From Paenibacillus puerhi (GTDB lineage: Bacteria > Bacillota > Bacilli > Paenibacillales > NBRC-103111), in contig NZ_WUWM01000008.1 in NCBI RefSeq assembly GCF_009846885.1, positions 173,977-237,976 on the forward strand: a stretch of 64,000 bases of DNA, read 5' to 3'. Both the position numbers and the translations under genes were made by a program. The notes under the pieces were generated by a model. That model ran no database searches. It saw only the letters and a program-made list of their open reading frames with translations, and was not told where the DNA came from. Of the stretch, positions 45,632 to 53,500 are shown in pieces; the stretch's first letter is position 1; each line of letters starts with the position of its first letter.

Positions 45632-46789
45632 CTATGGAGCGCCCGGCGCTCCGCGCGTTCCATACCGTCTGCTTAATACGAGGCCGAAAAAGGTGCCTAT
45701 CAGCGATAGGGAGGAGATGAACAGAAACAGCGCTCGTCCCCCGAAACCCTCGTACACGGCGCCGCCCACATAGGATGCCAGAATGCCCGAAACTCCGAAG
45801 AAAAGCAGAGCCAGGACGGTCTGCCCGGTAGCCCTCCACTCGGCAGGCACGATCCGGTACAAATATTGGATCGCGGTCGAATAGAAGACCGGGAAGGTCA
45901 GCATCTGCAGGAGCTGCAGGTAAGCCAGCAGATGGGGATCGGTGATCCAGCTTGTCAGGAAGAAGCGAAGGAAATAGAAGCCCGCCGCGATGGTGATGAT
46001 CACCAGCTCCTTCCCCGGACGCATCCACCAGAAGCTAAGCGCGAAGACGAGAATCTCGCTGCCCGCCGCCAGAAAGGTGGCGAGACCGACCAGCTCTGGG
46101 CTTCCGCCTAGCTCGCGGATGTAGACGCCGAGGAATGTATCGTTCATTCTGGCGGGCACCGAGCAGATAAAGACCAGCAGCAGAAACAGCAAGGTTTCCC
46201 GTCTGCCGAGAAACTGCTTGAGCCTGTCCCAGGTGACCGGCCTGCCTGTCGAAGGAGCATCCGGCATCATCCAGCCGATGATCAGACAGAGGATGGCTAT
46301 GCCGCCAAACATCCAAGACAAGCTATTCATGCCGAAGTAGGACATCGCATAACCGGTCAGTAAGGCGGACACTCCATAGCCCATTGCGCCGAACGTGCGG
46401 ATCGAGCCGTAGCTGACGCCGCTGGCCTCCGCTACGGTGAAATTCAGGCTTTCCGTCAGCGGATCGATCGGCATCAGGAAGAAATACAGCAGCAGGGCGA
46501 ACCCGATCAGCGGTACGTAGCTCCCCGCGCTGAACAGCATATATCCGGTCACAGCGGAGGCCAGCAGAAGCCCAATAAGAATGAGTCGGACCGTTCTTAA
46601 TCGGTCGCTTATCATCCCCCACAAGGGCTGGGCCACGAGCGTAACAAAGCCGCCGGTGCCGATAATAAATCCGATCTGCGACGGCTGCAGCCCTTGCTCG
46701 TCCAAGTAGACGGGCAGGAAAGCGATAAACATCGCGAGCAGTGAAAAATACAGGAAATTAAAGCCTTTTAACAGTCGAGACGCATACAT
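45632..46789 (-). CDS. MFS transporter, nucleoside/sugar-permease-like (385 aa)
   Basis: Twelve helices. N-terminal half SLLAMFIAFLPVYLDEQGLQ and GMISDRLRTVRLILIGLLL with the loop motif D-R-x-R-T; second half ends with a basic tail. Layout fits the LacY/NupG/phenylpropionate-type MFS_1_like branch. Its promoter faces away from the ATP-grasp operon. It overlaps nothing and ends three bases after the SDR stop on the other strand. Substrate unknown. Confidence 0.83.
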   Translation of the reverse strand: MYASRLLKGFNFLYFSLLAMFIAFLPVYLDEQGLQPSQIGFIIGTGGFVTLVAQPLWGMISDRLRTVRLILIGLLLASAVTGYMLFSAGSYVPLIGFALLLYFFLMPIDPLTESLNFTVAEASGVSYGSIRTFGAMGYGVSALLTGYAMSYFGMNSLSWMFGGIAILCLIIGWMMPDAPSTGRPVTWDRLKQFLGRRETLLFLLLVFICSVPARMNDTFLGVYIRELGGSPELVGLATFLAAGSEILVFALSFWWMRPGKELVIITIAAGFYFLRFFLTSWITDPHLLAYLQLLQMLTFPVFYSTAIQYLYRIVPAEWRATGQTVLALLFFGVSGILASYVGGAVYEGFGGRALFLFISSLSLIGTFFGLVLSRRYGTRGAPGAP

Positions 46790-46848
46790 ATAAGGGGATT
46801 ACCTCACAATGTGTATATTAGAGTTGAAGCCGTAGGATCAACTTTGTC

Positions 46849-46876
46849 ATTGTACCACAAAACCTATACCTGCAAA
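46849..46876 (-). promoter_or_regulatory. Promoter of the minus-strand MFS gene
   Basis: On the minus strand TTTGCA (46876-46871), 16-base spacer, TACAAT (46854-46849), about 60 bases upstream of the MFS start. Confidence 0.5.
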
Positions 46877-47019
46877 CGGCTTTCCCTCGTCTTTCGAGTA
46901 AAGGATACCGAAGCTAGGCGGCAGCATGGACCAGATGCTTGCCAGGCTTGCCGTCCCGCGGAAACTGTTGCATGGCGAATAGACCGGCGCATAGGACGAT
47001 GCGTGCCGGTCTATTTTTT
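46862..47019 (+). promoter_or_regulatory. Structured element ending in an intrinsic terminator, upstream of the metallophore-like operon
   Basis: GCAAAC (46872-46877), a hairpin CTTT..CTCG/CGAG..AAAG, then ACCGAAGCTAGG and an AGCAT/ATGCT hairpin, GCCAGGCTTGCCG, and a terminator: AATAGACCGGC pairs with GCCGGTCTATT plus TTTTTT (46978-47019). GCAAAC, GAAGCTA and GCCAGG-TTGCCG in this order resemble the c-di-GMP-I (GEMM) riboswitch core, but its invariant GCAAAGC is altered. No protein gene ends here, so the terminator must belong to a leader or small RNA. The GEMM link is tentative. Confidence 0.45.
46978..47019 (+). terminator. Intrinsic terminator before the ATP-grasp operon
   Basis: Stem AATAGACCGGC/GCCGGTCTATT with an inner GCATAGGACGATGC loop region and six T. 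It insulates the downstream promoter from upstream transcription. Confidence 0.85.
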
Positions 47020-47030
47020 ACTTTAACTGG

Positions 47031-47060
47031 TTGACACTGGATAATCCTGTGGTGTATAGT
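47031..47060 (+). promoter_or_regulatory. Sigma-A promoter of the metallophore-like operon
   Basis: TTGACA (47031-47036), 18-base spacer, TATAGT (47055-47060). Predicted start near 47067, directly at the Zur-like palindrome. Confidence 0.7.
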
Positions 47061-47069
47061 CGGTATTAA

Positions 47070-47084
47070 TAGTAATAATTACAT
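47070..47084. promoter_or_regulatory. Zur-box-like operator overlapping the transcription start
   Basis: TAGTAAT-A-ATTACAT with a perfect GTAAT/ATTAC inverted repeat. Compared with recalled B. subtilis Fur-family boxes, both half sites carry the G of the Zur type (TCGTAAT) rather than the A of Fur (TGATAAT) or PerR (TTATAAT). Its position just after the -10 suits repression. Inference from sequence only. Confidence 0.6.
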
Positions 47085-47106
47085 ATTAATCAAAGTGGAG
47101 GTTATC

Positions 47107-48366
47107 ATGGCACATCTGTTAATGATTGAAAGCTGGGTGGGGGCCAGCGGCAATCTGCTGCCGCCGCTTCTGAAGTCGCTGGGACATACGTATACCTTTG
47201 TTACCCGCAAGCCGGAGCATTATGACAGCGCGTCCGGTTCGGAGAGGCATCCGGTATTGCGATATGCCGACGCGGTCCTTGTGACCGAGACGAATGATGC
47301 TCGGGGACTGATCGACTTCCTGCAGCCTTATCGATTCGATGGAGTTATTACGGTATGCGATTACTATATAGATATTGCGAGAGAGGTGGCGGAAGCGCTA
47401 AGTCTTCCATGCCCTTTCCCGACTAATGTGAAAGCTGTCCGGCAGAAGCATCTGATGCGCCAGGCCCTAGACCGTGCCGGACTTGCCAATCCTCGCTACC
47501 TTCTGGCGCATAGCTGGAGTGAGGCCGAGGAGGCCGCCGCCGTTATTGGCTACCCGCTGGTGCTCAAGCCGGTCGATCTCGCTTCCAGCGCATTTGTCAC
47601 CTTAATCCGAAACGTCGGGGAATTGGAGGACGCTTATCGGGCGCTCGAAGGTTTTCCGCTTAATTTCCGGGATCAAGCAAGAGATTGCACGTGTCTCCTG
47701 GAGGCGTACATGGACGGCGAGGAGTTTAGTGTGGAAAGTGTATCTTATCATGGCGAGACAACCTTGCTGGGCATTACGGACAAATCGGTGACAGGCACTC
47801 CCTATTTCATCGAAAACGGACATATGTTCCCCGCCAAGCTGGACGAAGCAGCTAGTCGCGAGGTATCGGAATTCGTAAGGAGCGCGCTGCAGGCGGTCGG
47901 CTTTGATCACGGCGTTGCTCATACGGAAGTAAAGCTCACGGCTGAAGGCCCCCGGATCGTCGAGATCAACCCCCGGACGGCCGGCAATTATATTGTGGAA
48001 CTTATTGGATGCGTCACGGGTATCGATCTGCTGCAAGTATTCGTAGAGCTCGCTTTAGGAAGGAAGCCTGTTATGACGGCCCAGGACACCGGGATAGCCA
48101 GTGCAGCTGTGATGTTTCTCGTTCCCTCCCAGGGCGGCACCCTTGCTCAGATCCGGGGGATTGACTCGCTTGAGACGGATGAGCACATCGCTCGTTACAA
48201 GATCGAGAATCGCTCAGGTACCTCCATCGCGGCTCCGATCGATAATGCCTGCTACCTGGGTTACGTGATTGCGCAGGATAAAGAAGGCTTGCAGGCCAGA
48301 GCATACGCGGAAGACGCGCTTGACCGGCTCGTCTTGAGCTTCGAGCCTGCGGCGGAAGGGGCGTGA
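47107..48366 (+). CDS. ATP-grasp ligase (419 aa)
   Basis: ATP-dependent carboxylate-amine or carboxylate-thiol ligase fold. Central domain with YPLVLKPVDLASSAF (ATP-binding Lys), CLLEAYMDGEEFSVESV, and the metal-binding VEINPRTAGNYI at the end of the fold; N-terminal preATP-grasp domain MAHLLMIESWVGASGN. Such enzymes join amino acids or similar acids by amide bonds. ATG 47107 with GGAGG just upstream is preferred to the in-frame GTG at 47095. First gene of the ten-gene operon; probably condenses building blocks of the product. Confidence 0.88.
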   Translation: MAHLLMIESWVGASGNLLPPLLKSLGHTYTFVTRKPEHYDSASGSERHPVLRYADAVLVTETNDARGLIDFLQPYRFDGVITVCDYYIDIAREVAEALSLPCPFPTNVKAVRQKHLMRQALDRAGLANPRYLLAHSWSEAEEAAAVIGYPLVLKPVDLASSAFVTLIRNVGELEDAYRALEGFPLNFRDQARDCTCLLEAYMDGEEFSVESVSYHGETTLLGITDKSVTGTPYFIENGHMFPAKLDEAASREVSEFVRSALQAVGFDHGVAHTEVKLTAEGPRIVEINPRTAGNYIVELIGCVTGIDLLQVFVELALGRKPVMTAQDTGIASAAVMFLVPSQGGTLAQIRGIDSLETDEHIARYKIENRSGTSIAAPIDNACYLGYVIAQDKEGLQARAYAEDALDRLVLSFEPAAEGA

Positions 48367-49211
48367 CGGGAATGCAGGCAAGCACGCGATTCTCCGTGAA
48401 TGAACTGCGGGAAGCGATCCTGGCAGGAGAGTATGGCCCTAAGCCGGATCGTCTGGCGGTTACGGGTGCCTCGTATCTATATCAAACGACGCAGTTTCCG
48501 TCTTCCGTAACGAAATATCATAATTATTATGTGCTGCTTCGGGTAGAGTCCTATTTCGGAGCTTGCTCCCATACGGCAGACCAGCTGGAAAAGGAAGCGG
48601 CCGCCGAATTATCCGGGCTTTCTCTCGATGCCGCTTTGCGCGACGCCAGACTCCCGGTACGCCTGGCAGCCATGGATGCTTATCTGGGCGTCGTGTATCC
48701 GCATCCCGACCATTGCACCCATGCTGTCCAGCTTCCTGCGGGAACGCCGATTCAGAAAGCTAAGCTGCGCGATGCCTTGATCGCCGATACCGCTGATATT
48801 CAAGCCTCGGAACGCGTAGCTCTGATCGGCGTGGTTAATCCGCTTGTTGAAGCCATTAAGCAGCGCGGGGGAATCTGCTTGCCCTGCGATCTGCAGCTTC
48901 AAGAAACCCAGTGGGGAGAACCGGTCGAAGCGGATATGGACAAGGTGCTGGACCGAGCCGATCGCGTCATTTGCACGGCAATGACCTTAAGCAACGGGAC
49001 GTTTGATCATATCCTCGATCGCGCCCGGAATAGACAGATCCCACTGATCGTCTATGCTCAAACCGGAAGTGCGGTGGCCGCTAAGTACGTAGGTAAGGGC
49101 GTGACAGCTCTGATTGCGGAGCCCTTTCCGTTCACGCAGTTCAGCGCCGCCGCTTCCGAGCTCTACGTGTACGCAAGCAGTAAGGGAAGGGAGAGTACCG
49201 ATGATCATTAA
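48363..49211 (+). CDS. DUF364 putative heavy-metal-chelation / Rossmann-like protein (282 aa)
   Basis: Matches the DUF364 layout: N-terminal enolase-like part with the ATG/GAS-type strand and a C-terminal Rossmann-like part (RVALIGVVNPLVEAIKQRGG, DRVICTAMTLSNGTFDHIL, VAKYVGKGVTALIAEPF-type end). The family is named for a proposed role in metal chelation. Starts with GTG overlapping the previous stop by four bases, so translation is coupled; its end overlaps the next gene by 11 bases. Enzymatic role unknown; in this cluster it may handle metal or a product intermediate. Confidence 0.75.
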   Translation: MTGMQASTRFSVNELREAILAGEYGPKPDRLAVTGASYLYQTTQFPSSVTKYHNYYVLLRVESYFGACSHTADQLEKEAAAELSGLSLDAALRDARLPVRLAAMDAYLGVVYPHPDHCTHAVQLPAGTPIQKAKLRDALIADTADIQASERVALIGVVNPLVEAIKQRGGICLPCDLQLQETQWGEPVEADMDKVLDRADRVICTAMTLSNGTFDHILDRARNRQIPLIVYAQTGSAVAAKYVGKGVTALIAEPFPFTQFSAAASELYVYASSKGRESTDDH

Positions 49212-49998
49212 ACGGGATACGGATAATTTCCTGCACACCAATCCTTTGCTCTACTCGGCATTCTATGGCGAGCATGATCAAGGCATGGCGCAGTTCCTAC
49301 ATACGCTATTCATCGAATATAGGACCGGGAAGAAGGTGCTCGATATCGGCTCCGGGCTCGGACGCGAGGTAGCTTATCTGAATCGAGCCGGCTATGCGGC
49401 CGTAGGTCTCGATTATTCGGAGGACATGATCGCGTGGGCCAGGGAGCATTATCCGGGAATGACGTTCGTTCACGGGAATCAATCCGATTTTTCCCTGCAG
49501 CAGCAGTTTGACGCGCTTTACTGCGTAGGGAGCACCTTCCTCTACAATTACACCAACGAGGAGGTGCTGGCGAGCTTGCAGTGCTTCCGCAAGCATCTGC
49601 ACGAGGGCGGACTTCTCTATCTGGACATGCGGAATGCCGCCTTCTTCCTGACAAGGGAGGGACAGCGCTGGCTTACCGAGGAAATGGTGGAGCAGAGAAA
49701 GGTGAACGATACCGTGATCACGTTGCGGACGCGCTTCAGCATCGATCTGGCCGGGCAAATGCTGGAGCGGGATTATTGCTGGACGGTGACCGGGTACAAA
49801 CCCGTGATGGAGCATTTAAGACACCGGCTGCTTTTTCCGCAGGAGCTTATCCAGTATCTTACGTCAAGCGGCTTTCGCCTGCTGAAGCTTTTTGATCAAC
49901 CGGCGCCGCATGTGAACAGCATCGACCGCTCACAGCCATTGGCTTACAGTCACGACATGCTAGGGACGCGCATGCAGGTCATCGCCCAAGCCGTATAG
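49201..49998 (+). CDS. SAM-dependent methyltransferase (265 aa)
   Basis: Class I methyltransferase with motif I VLDIGSGLGREVAYL, motif II acidic residue in GLDYSEDMI, and the later DALYCVGSTFLYNY strand. ATG 49201 lies inside the end of the DUF364 gene with GGGAGAG upstream. Probably N- or O-methylates the operon's product or an intermediate. No close specific family recognised. Confidence 0.85.
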   Translation: MIIKRDTDNFLHTNPLLYSAFYGEHDQGMAQFLHTLFIEYRTGKKVLDIGSGLGREVAYLNRAGYAAVGLDYSEDMIAWAREHYPGMTFVHGNQSDFSLQQQFDALYCVGSTFLYNYTNEEVLASLQCFRKHLHEGGLLYLDMRNAAFFLTREGQRWLTEEMVEQRKVNDTVITLRTRFSIDLAGQMLERDYCWTVTGYKPVMEHLRHRLLFPQELIQYLTSSGFRLLKLFDQPAPHVNSIDRSQPLAYSHDMLGTRMQVIAQAV

Positions 49999-50077
49999 AA
50001 AAAGCGGGCCTATCTTATGAAAGTAGTCAGCTGTTGAAGAAGTCATATACCCGCAGAAGTGTGGAGTGGAGGTCATG

Positions 50078-51643
50078 ATGAAGAAGCTATTATTTATTTT
50101 CCTAGCCATTACTGTCTTAACGGTCAACGGTTGCAGCGGCAGCGCGGATACCCCGGGCAGCGGAGCCGGGTCAAGCCATAACCCGACAGCCGGCTCGAAG
50201 CAGCAGGAGCTGGTTGTGGCCGGTCAAGAGATTGCCGCAAGCCTTGATCCCGTCAAGCCGCTTACCTCAAGCTACTTACGAAATATCGGCGCGGCCGAAG
50301 CGTTGTTCCGAGTGAATGCGAAAGGGGAGGTTGAGCCAGCGCTGGCAAAAAGCGCCAAAGCGCTGGATCCGGTTACCTGGGAGATCGCATTAAGGCCGGA
50401 AGCACGCTTCTGGAGCGGCAAGTCCATCGATGCGGATGCCGTGATCGCCTCCTTGGAGCGCTCCAGATCCCTCGATCTGCAAGCGAAGCCTTTCCTGGAT
50501 GAATTAACCTTCACGAAGGCGGACGATTACATCCTGCACGTCAAGACGAGCCGCAGCCATCTTCAGGTGCCGCTGAACCTATCCTACTACCAGACCGTTA
50601 TTCATGCGGCAGAGGCGGGGTATGATGCGCCGGGTACGATGGATCTATCCGGGATGTATAAGGTGACCGAGTTTATTCCAAAGCAAAAAATGATCTTGGA
50701 ACGAAATGAAAACTATTGGGGGACAAAGCCGGTTATCCCTAGGATCGTGTATGAAGAAATCAGCGATGATCAGACCAGGGTGCTTTCTGCCCTGAGCGGT
50801 CGCAGCCATGTAGCCTTAAATATCCCGGTGACCGGCTTGGCTCAGTTCAAGGATCATCGGGAGGCGCGCATCTCGGCTACTCCTGCGGCCAACACGCAAA
50901 CCATCTATTTGAATCTGAGCAGACCTCAGCTGAAGGATGTCCGGGTCAGGCAGGCCCTTTCCTGGGCGCTGGACCGGGATGAGCTGGTGACGCTTGCCGC
51001 AGAAGGGCAGAGCACGCCGGTGTCTACATGGCTAAGCTCCAATCCGGCATTTGCCGAGGCACGCAGCGCGGTCTATCCCAAGTATGATCCGGAGAAGGCG
51101 GCTCAACTGCTGGACGAAGCAGGCTGGACGCCAGGCGCTGACGGGACACGCCAGAGGGAGGGCAAGCCTCTGACCATACGCTTGATGACTTGGGGCGGCG
51201 ACAAGGCATTGGGCGAAGCTCTGCAGGGCCAATGGAGCAGACTGGGCATTCATGCGGAAGTTCAGCATGGCGATTACAGCTTGATCCAAACGGCGCGCAA
51301 ATCCGGGGATTGGGATGCCTCGATCGAAGCCTGGAGCACCTTCGGGGATGAGCTTACCTTGCTTGCTGGCCAGTATGGACCCCAGAGCAGCGCTAACTAT
51401 GGCGGCTATCGAGATGAAGTGACGAATCAGCTGCTCGCGCAGCTGGCGGAAGCTTCAAACCAAGCCGAACGACATAAGCTGGCTCTGCAGATTAACGAAA
51501 GAGTTGCGCTAGAAGCGCCTGTCATCAGCCTGTTTCCTCGTCCGCAGCTGACGGCGGTAAGCCGCAAGCTTCAAGGCTTTGAGGACCACTTCAGACAATT
51601 CGAGAATGTGGTGAATGCGAAGCTTTCCCTGGACCCGAAGTAG
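50078..51643 (+). CDS. ABC transporter substrate-binding lipoprotein, family 5 (521 aa)
   Basis: Solute-binding protein of the peptide/nickel/opine class (SBP_bac_5). Signal peptide MKKLLFIFLAITVLTVNGC with lipid-modified Cys19; core segments ITWEIALRPEARFWSGKSID-like, YYQTVIHAAE, VRVRQALSWALDRDEL and YDPEKAAQLLDEAGWTPG are typical. This class includes CntA and NikA, which bind metal-chelate complexes. GGAGG is placed for ATG 50078. Followed nine bases later by the first permease. Probably captures the metal-loaded chelator. Confidence 0.92.
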   Translation: MKKLLFIFLAITVLTVNGCSGSADTPGSGAGSSHNPTAGSKQQELVVAGQEIAASLDPVKPLTSSYLRNIGAAEALFRVNAKGEVEPALAKSAKALDPVTWEIALRPEARFWSGKSIDADAVIASLERSRSLDLQAKPFLDELTFTKADDYILHVKTSRSHLQVPLNLSYYQTVIHAAEAGYDAPGTMDLSGMYKVTEFIPKQKMILERNENYWGTKPVIPRIVYEEISDDQTRVLSALSGRSHVALNIPVTGLAQFKDHREARISATPAANTQTIYLNLSRPQLKDVRVRQALSWALDRDELVTLAAEGQSTPVSTWLSSNPAFAEARSAVYPKYDPEKAAQLLDEAGWTPGADGTRQREGKPLTIRLMTWGGDKALGEALQGQWSRLGIHAEVQHGDYSLIQTARKSGDWDASIEAWSTFGDELTLLAGQYGPQSSANYGGYRDEVTNQLLAQLAEASNQAERHKLALQINERVALEAPVISLFPRPQLTAVSRKLQGFEDHFRQFENVVNAKLSLDPK

Positions 51644-51652
51644 GCGGAGCCG

Positions 51653-52615
51653 ATGGTGTACAAGGTGTTGCTCCGCAAGCTGTCCGAAGCGTTACTCACG
51701 TTGTTCTGCGCTTCGCTGCTTATTTTTACGCTGATTCGGCTGGCTCCAGGCGACCCTGTCGAATTGCTGCTGGGACGTACAACCGAAGCGGCCGCAAGTC
51801 ATACCGAGGCGTATGACGAGAGAGTAAGTGAGCTCCGGGGCCAGCTGGGGCTCGATCAAAGCTTGCTCGAACAGTATATGACATGGCTGAAGCGCTTGCT
51901 GCATGTCGACCTCGGCACCTCCATTCATACCGGGAGACAGGTCAGCGCTGAAATCGCGGAAAGACTTCCTGCGACAGTCGTTCTTTCCTTATCCGCCCTT
52001 CTCCTGCAAGTGGTGCTGGGCCTGTTCCTCGGAACCGTCTCTGCTCTGAAGGCTGGGGGAGCTGCCGATTCCTTCATCAGACTGGTCTGCGTCGTTATGG
52101 CTTCCACGCCGGCATTTGTCATCGGCTTAGGGCTGCTGTCATTCTTTGCCGTTACGGCTGGCCTGTATGAAATAAGCAGCGAAGCGAGCCCGGGCAAGCT
52201 TTGGCTGCCCGCTCTCACCTTAGGCCTCCTAGGCGCTCCGCCGCTGATCAGGATGGTAAGAGCCCATATGCTGACCGAGCTTGGCCAGCTCTACATCCTT
52301 TCCGCCCTTTCGCGCGGGCTGGATCGCAAGCGGGTTGTGCAGCATGCTTTAAGAAATGCTCTGCTTCCTGTCATCGCGATGGTTGCTCTTTCCCTTACGG
52401 GACTCATGGGCGGGGCCGTCGTGATGGAGAGCATTTTTTCCTGGCCCGGTCTTGGCAAATATGCGCTCGACAGCATTTTGCTTAAAGACTACCCGGTCAT
52501 TCAAGGGTATGCGGTGGTCATGGTATCGCTGGTGATCCTTATTCATCTAGTCGTCGATGTGATATACGCGCTGCTAGATCCCCGAATCCATCGCAGGGAG
52601 GAGGGAAGAGCTTGA
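51653..52615 (+). CDS. ABC transporter permease, DppB/NikB-type (320 aa)
   Basis: Six-helix permease. Typical family features: an N-terminal RLAPGDPVELLLG segment with the LGLDQSLLEQYMTWLKRLLHVDLG stretch (split here: LGLDQSLLEQY, WLKRLLHVDLG) and the EAA loop RDN-type ARGLDRKRVVQHALRNALLP. Pairs with the next gene to form the membrane channel of the importer. ATG 51653; GCGGAG lies upstream. Confidence 0.93.
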   Translation: MVYKVLLRKLSEALLTLFCASLLIFTLIRLAPGDPVELLLGRTTEAAASHTEAYDERVSELRGQLGLDQSLLEQYMTWLKRLLHVDLGTSIHTGRQVSAEIAERLPATVVLSLSALLLQVVLGLFLGTVSALKAGGAADSFIRLVCVVMASTPAFVIGLGLLSFFAVTAGLYEISSEASPGKLWLPALTLGLLGAPPLIRMVRAHMLTELGQLYILSALSRGLDRKRVVQHALRNALLPVIAMVALSLTGLMGGAVVMESIFSWPGLGKYALDSILLKDYPVIQGYAVVMVSLVILIHLVVDVIYALLDPRIHRREEGRA

Positions 52616-53448
52616 AGATCATGCCCAGCTTCAAATATCCGATCAGTCTGGTAATAGGCATCGCTCTACTGAGTCTATTGGTCACGCTCATAGCGGCCGC
52701 GCCCCTGGTTACACCGTATGACCCCGTGAAGCAGCAAGCCTCCGAGCGTCTCGAGAAGCCGAGCCTCGAACATCCGCTGGGTACAGACCGATTTGGCCGT
52801 GATCTGTTGTCGAGGGTTTTGTATGGAGGAAAAACGACCTTGCTGGCATCCTTCCTCGCGCTTGGGGCGACTCTCTTGATCGGGCTAATCGCAGGCCTGG
52901 CAGCCGGTCTGTTTCAAGGCTCCATCCTCGATGTCATGATCATGCGTCTGGTGGATGTGCTGCTTGCCTTTCCCTTTATGGTGCTTGCGATGGTGATAGC
53001 CGCCTTATTCGGCACAAGCTTTGTCCATCTGCTTATCGCTGTCGTATCGGTATGGTGGGTTTCCTTTGCGCGCTTGACCCGCAGTGTAGTGCTTCGCGCG
53101 AAGCAAGAAACGTCCTTTGCCGCAGCCCGGGTGCTGGGGGCATCAAGCGCGACCCTCATCTGGAAGGAATTGCTGCCCAAGGCGATAGGTCCCGTCCTGG
53201 TCCTGGCGACCTTCGAGCTCGGCAGTCTGATGCTGTCTATCGCAGCGCTATCCTTCCTGGGGCTAGGCTCGAAGCCTCCGGCGCCCGAATGGGGCAGCAT
53301 GCTGGCGGATGGACGCGACCATTTCATGCAGGCTCCGCATATTCTGCTCGGACCGGCTTTGTTCATCATGCTTACGGTACTGGCTTGTAACTTGATCGGC
53401 GAGGGAATGAGGGACCGGCTGGACCCGTATGAGAGGTCAGAGCTGTAG
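52612..53448 (+). CDS. ABC transporter permease, DppC/NikC-type (278 aa)
   Basis: Second permease: HPLGTDRFGRDLLSRVLYGG is diagnostic for the DppC/OppC family, and the EAA loop reads AARVLGASSATLIWKELLPK. Starts with TTG 52612, seven bases after GGAGGAGGG, and overlaps the previous stop by four bases. Fifty bases separate it from the ATPase gene. Confidence 0.93.
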   Translation: MKIMPSFKYPISLVIGIALLSLLVTLIAAAPLVTPYDPVKQQASERLEKPSLEHPLGTDRFGRDLLSRVLYGGKTTLLASFLALGATLLIGLIAGLAAGLFQGSILDVMIMRLVDVLLAFPFMVLAMVIAALFGTSFVHLLIAVVSVWWVSFARLTRSVVLRAKQETSFAAARVLGASSATLIWKELLPKAIGPVLVLATFELGSLMLSIAALSFLGLGSKPPAPEWGSMLADGRDHFMQAPHILLGPALFIMLTVLACNLIGEGMRDRLDPYERSEL

Positions 53449-53500
53449 CCGCTCATAAGCGGATTGCAAGGATATTGCCAAACATGGAGGAGGGCGGGAC

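Noticed and set aside
46811..47026. A 71-codon plus-strand frame before the ATP-grasp operon
   Set aside because: It runs through the terminator hairpin and has no ribosome site; the interval is better explained as a structured RNA element.
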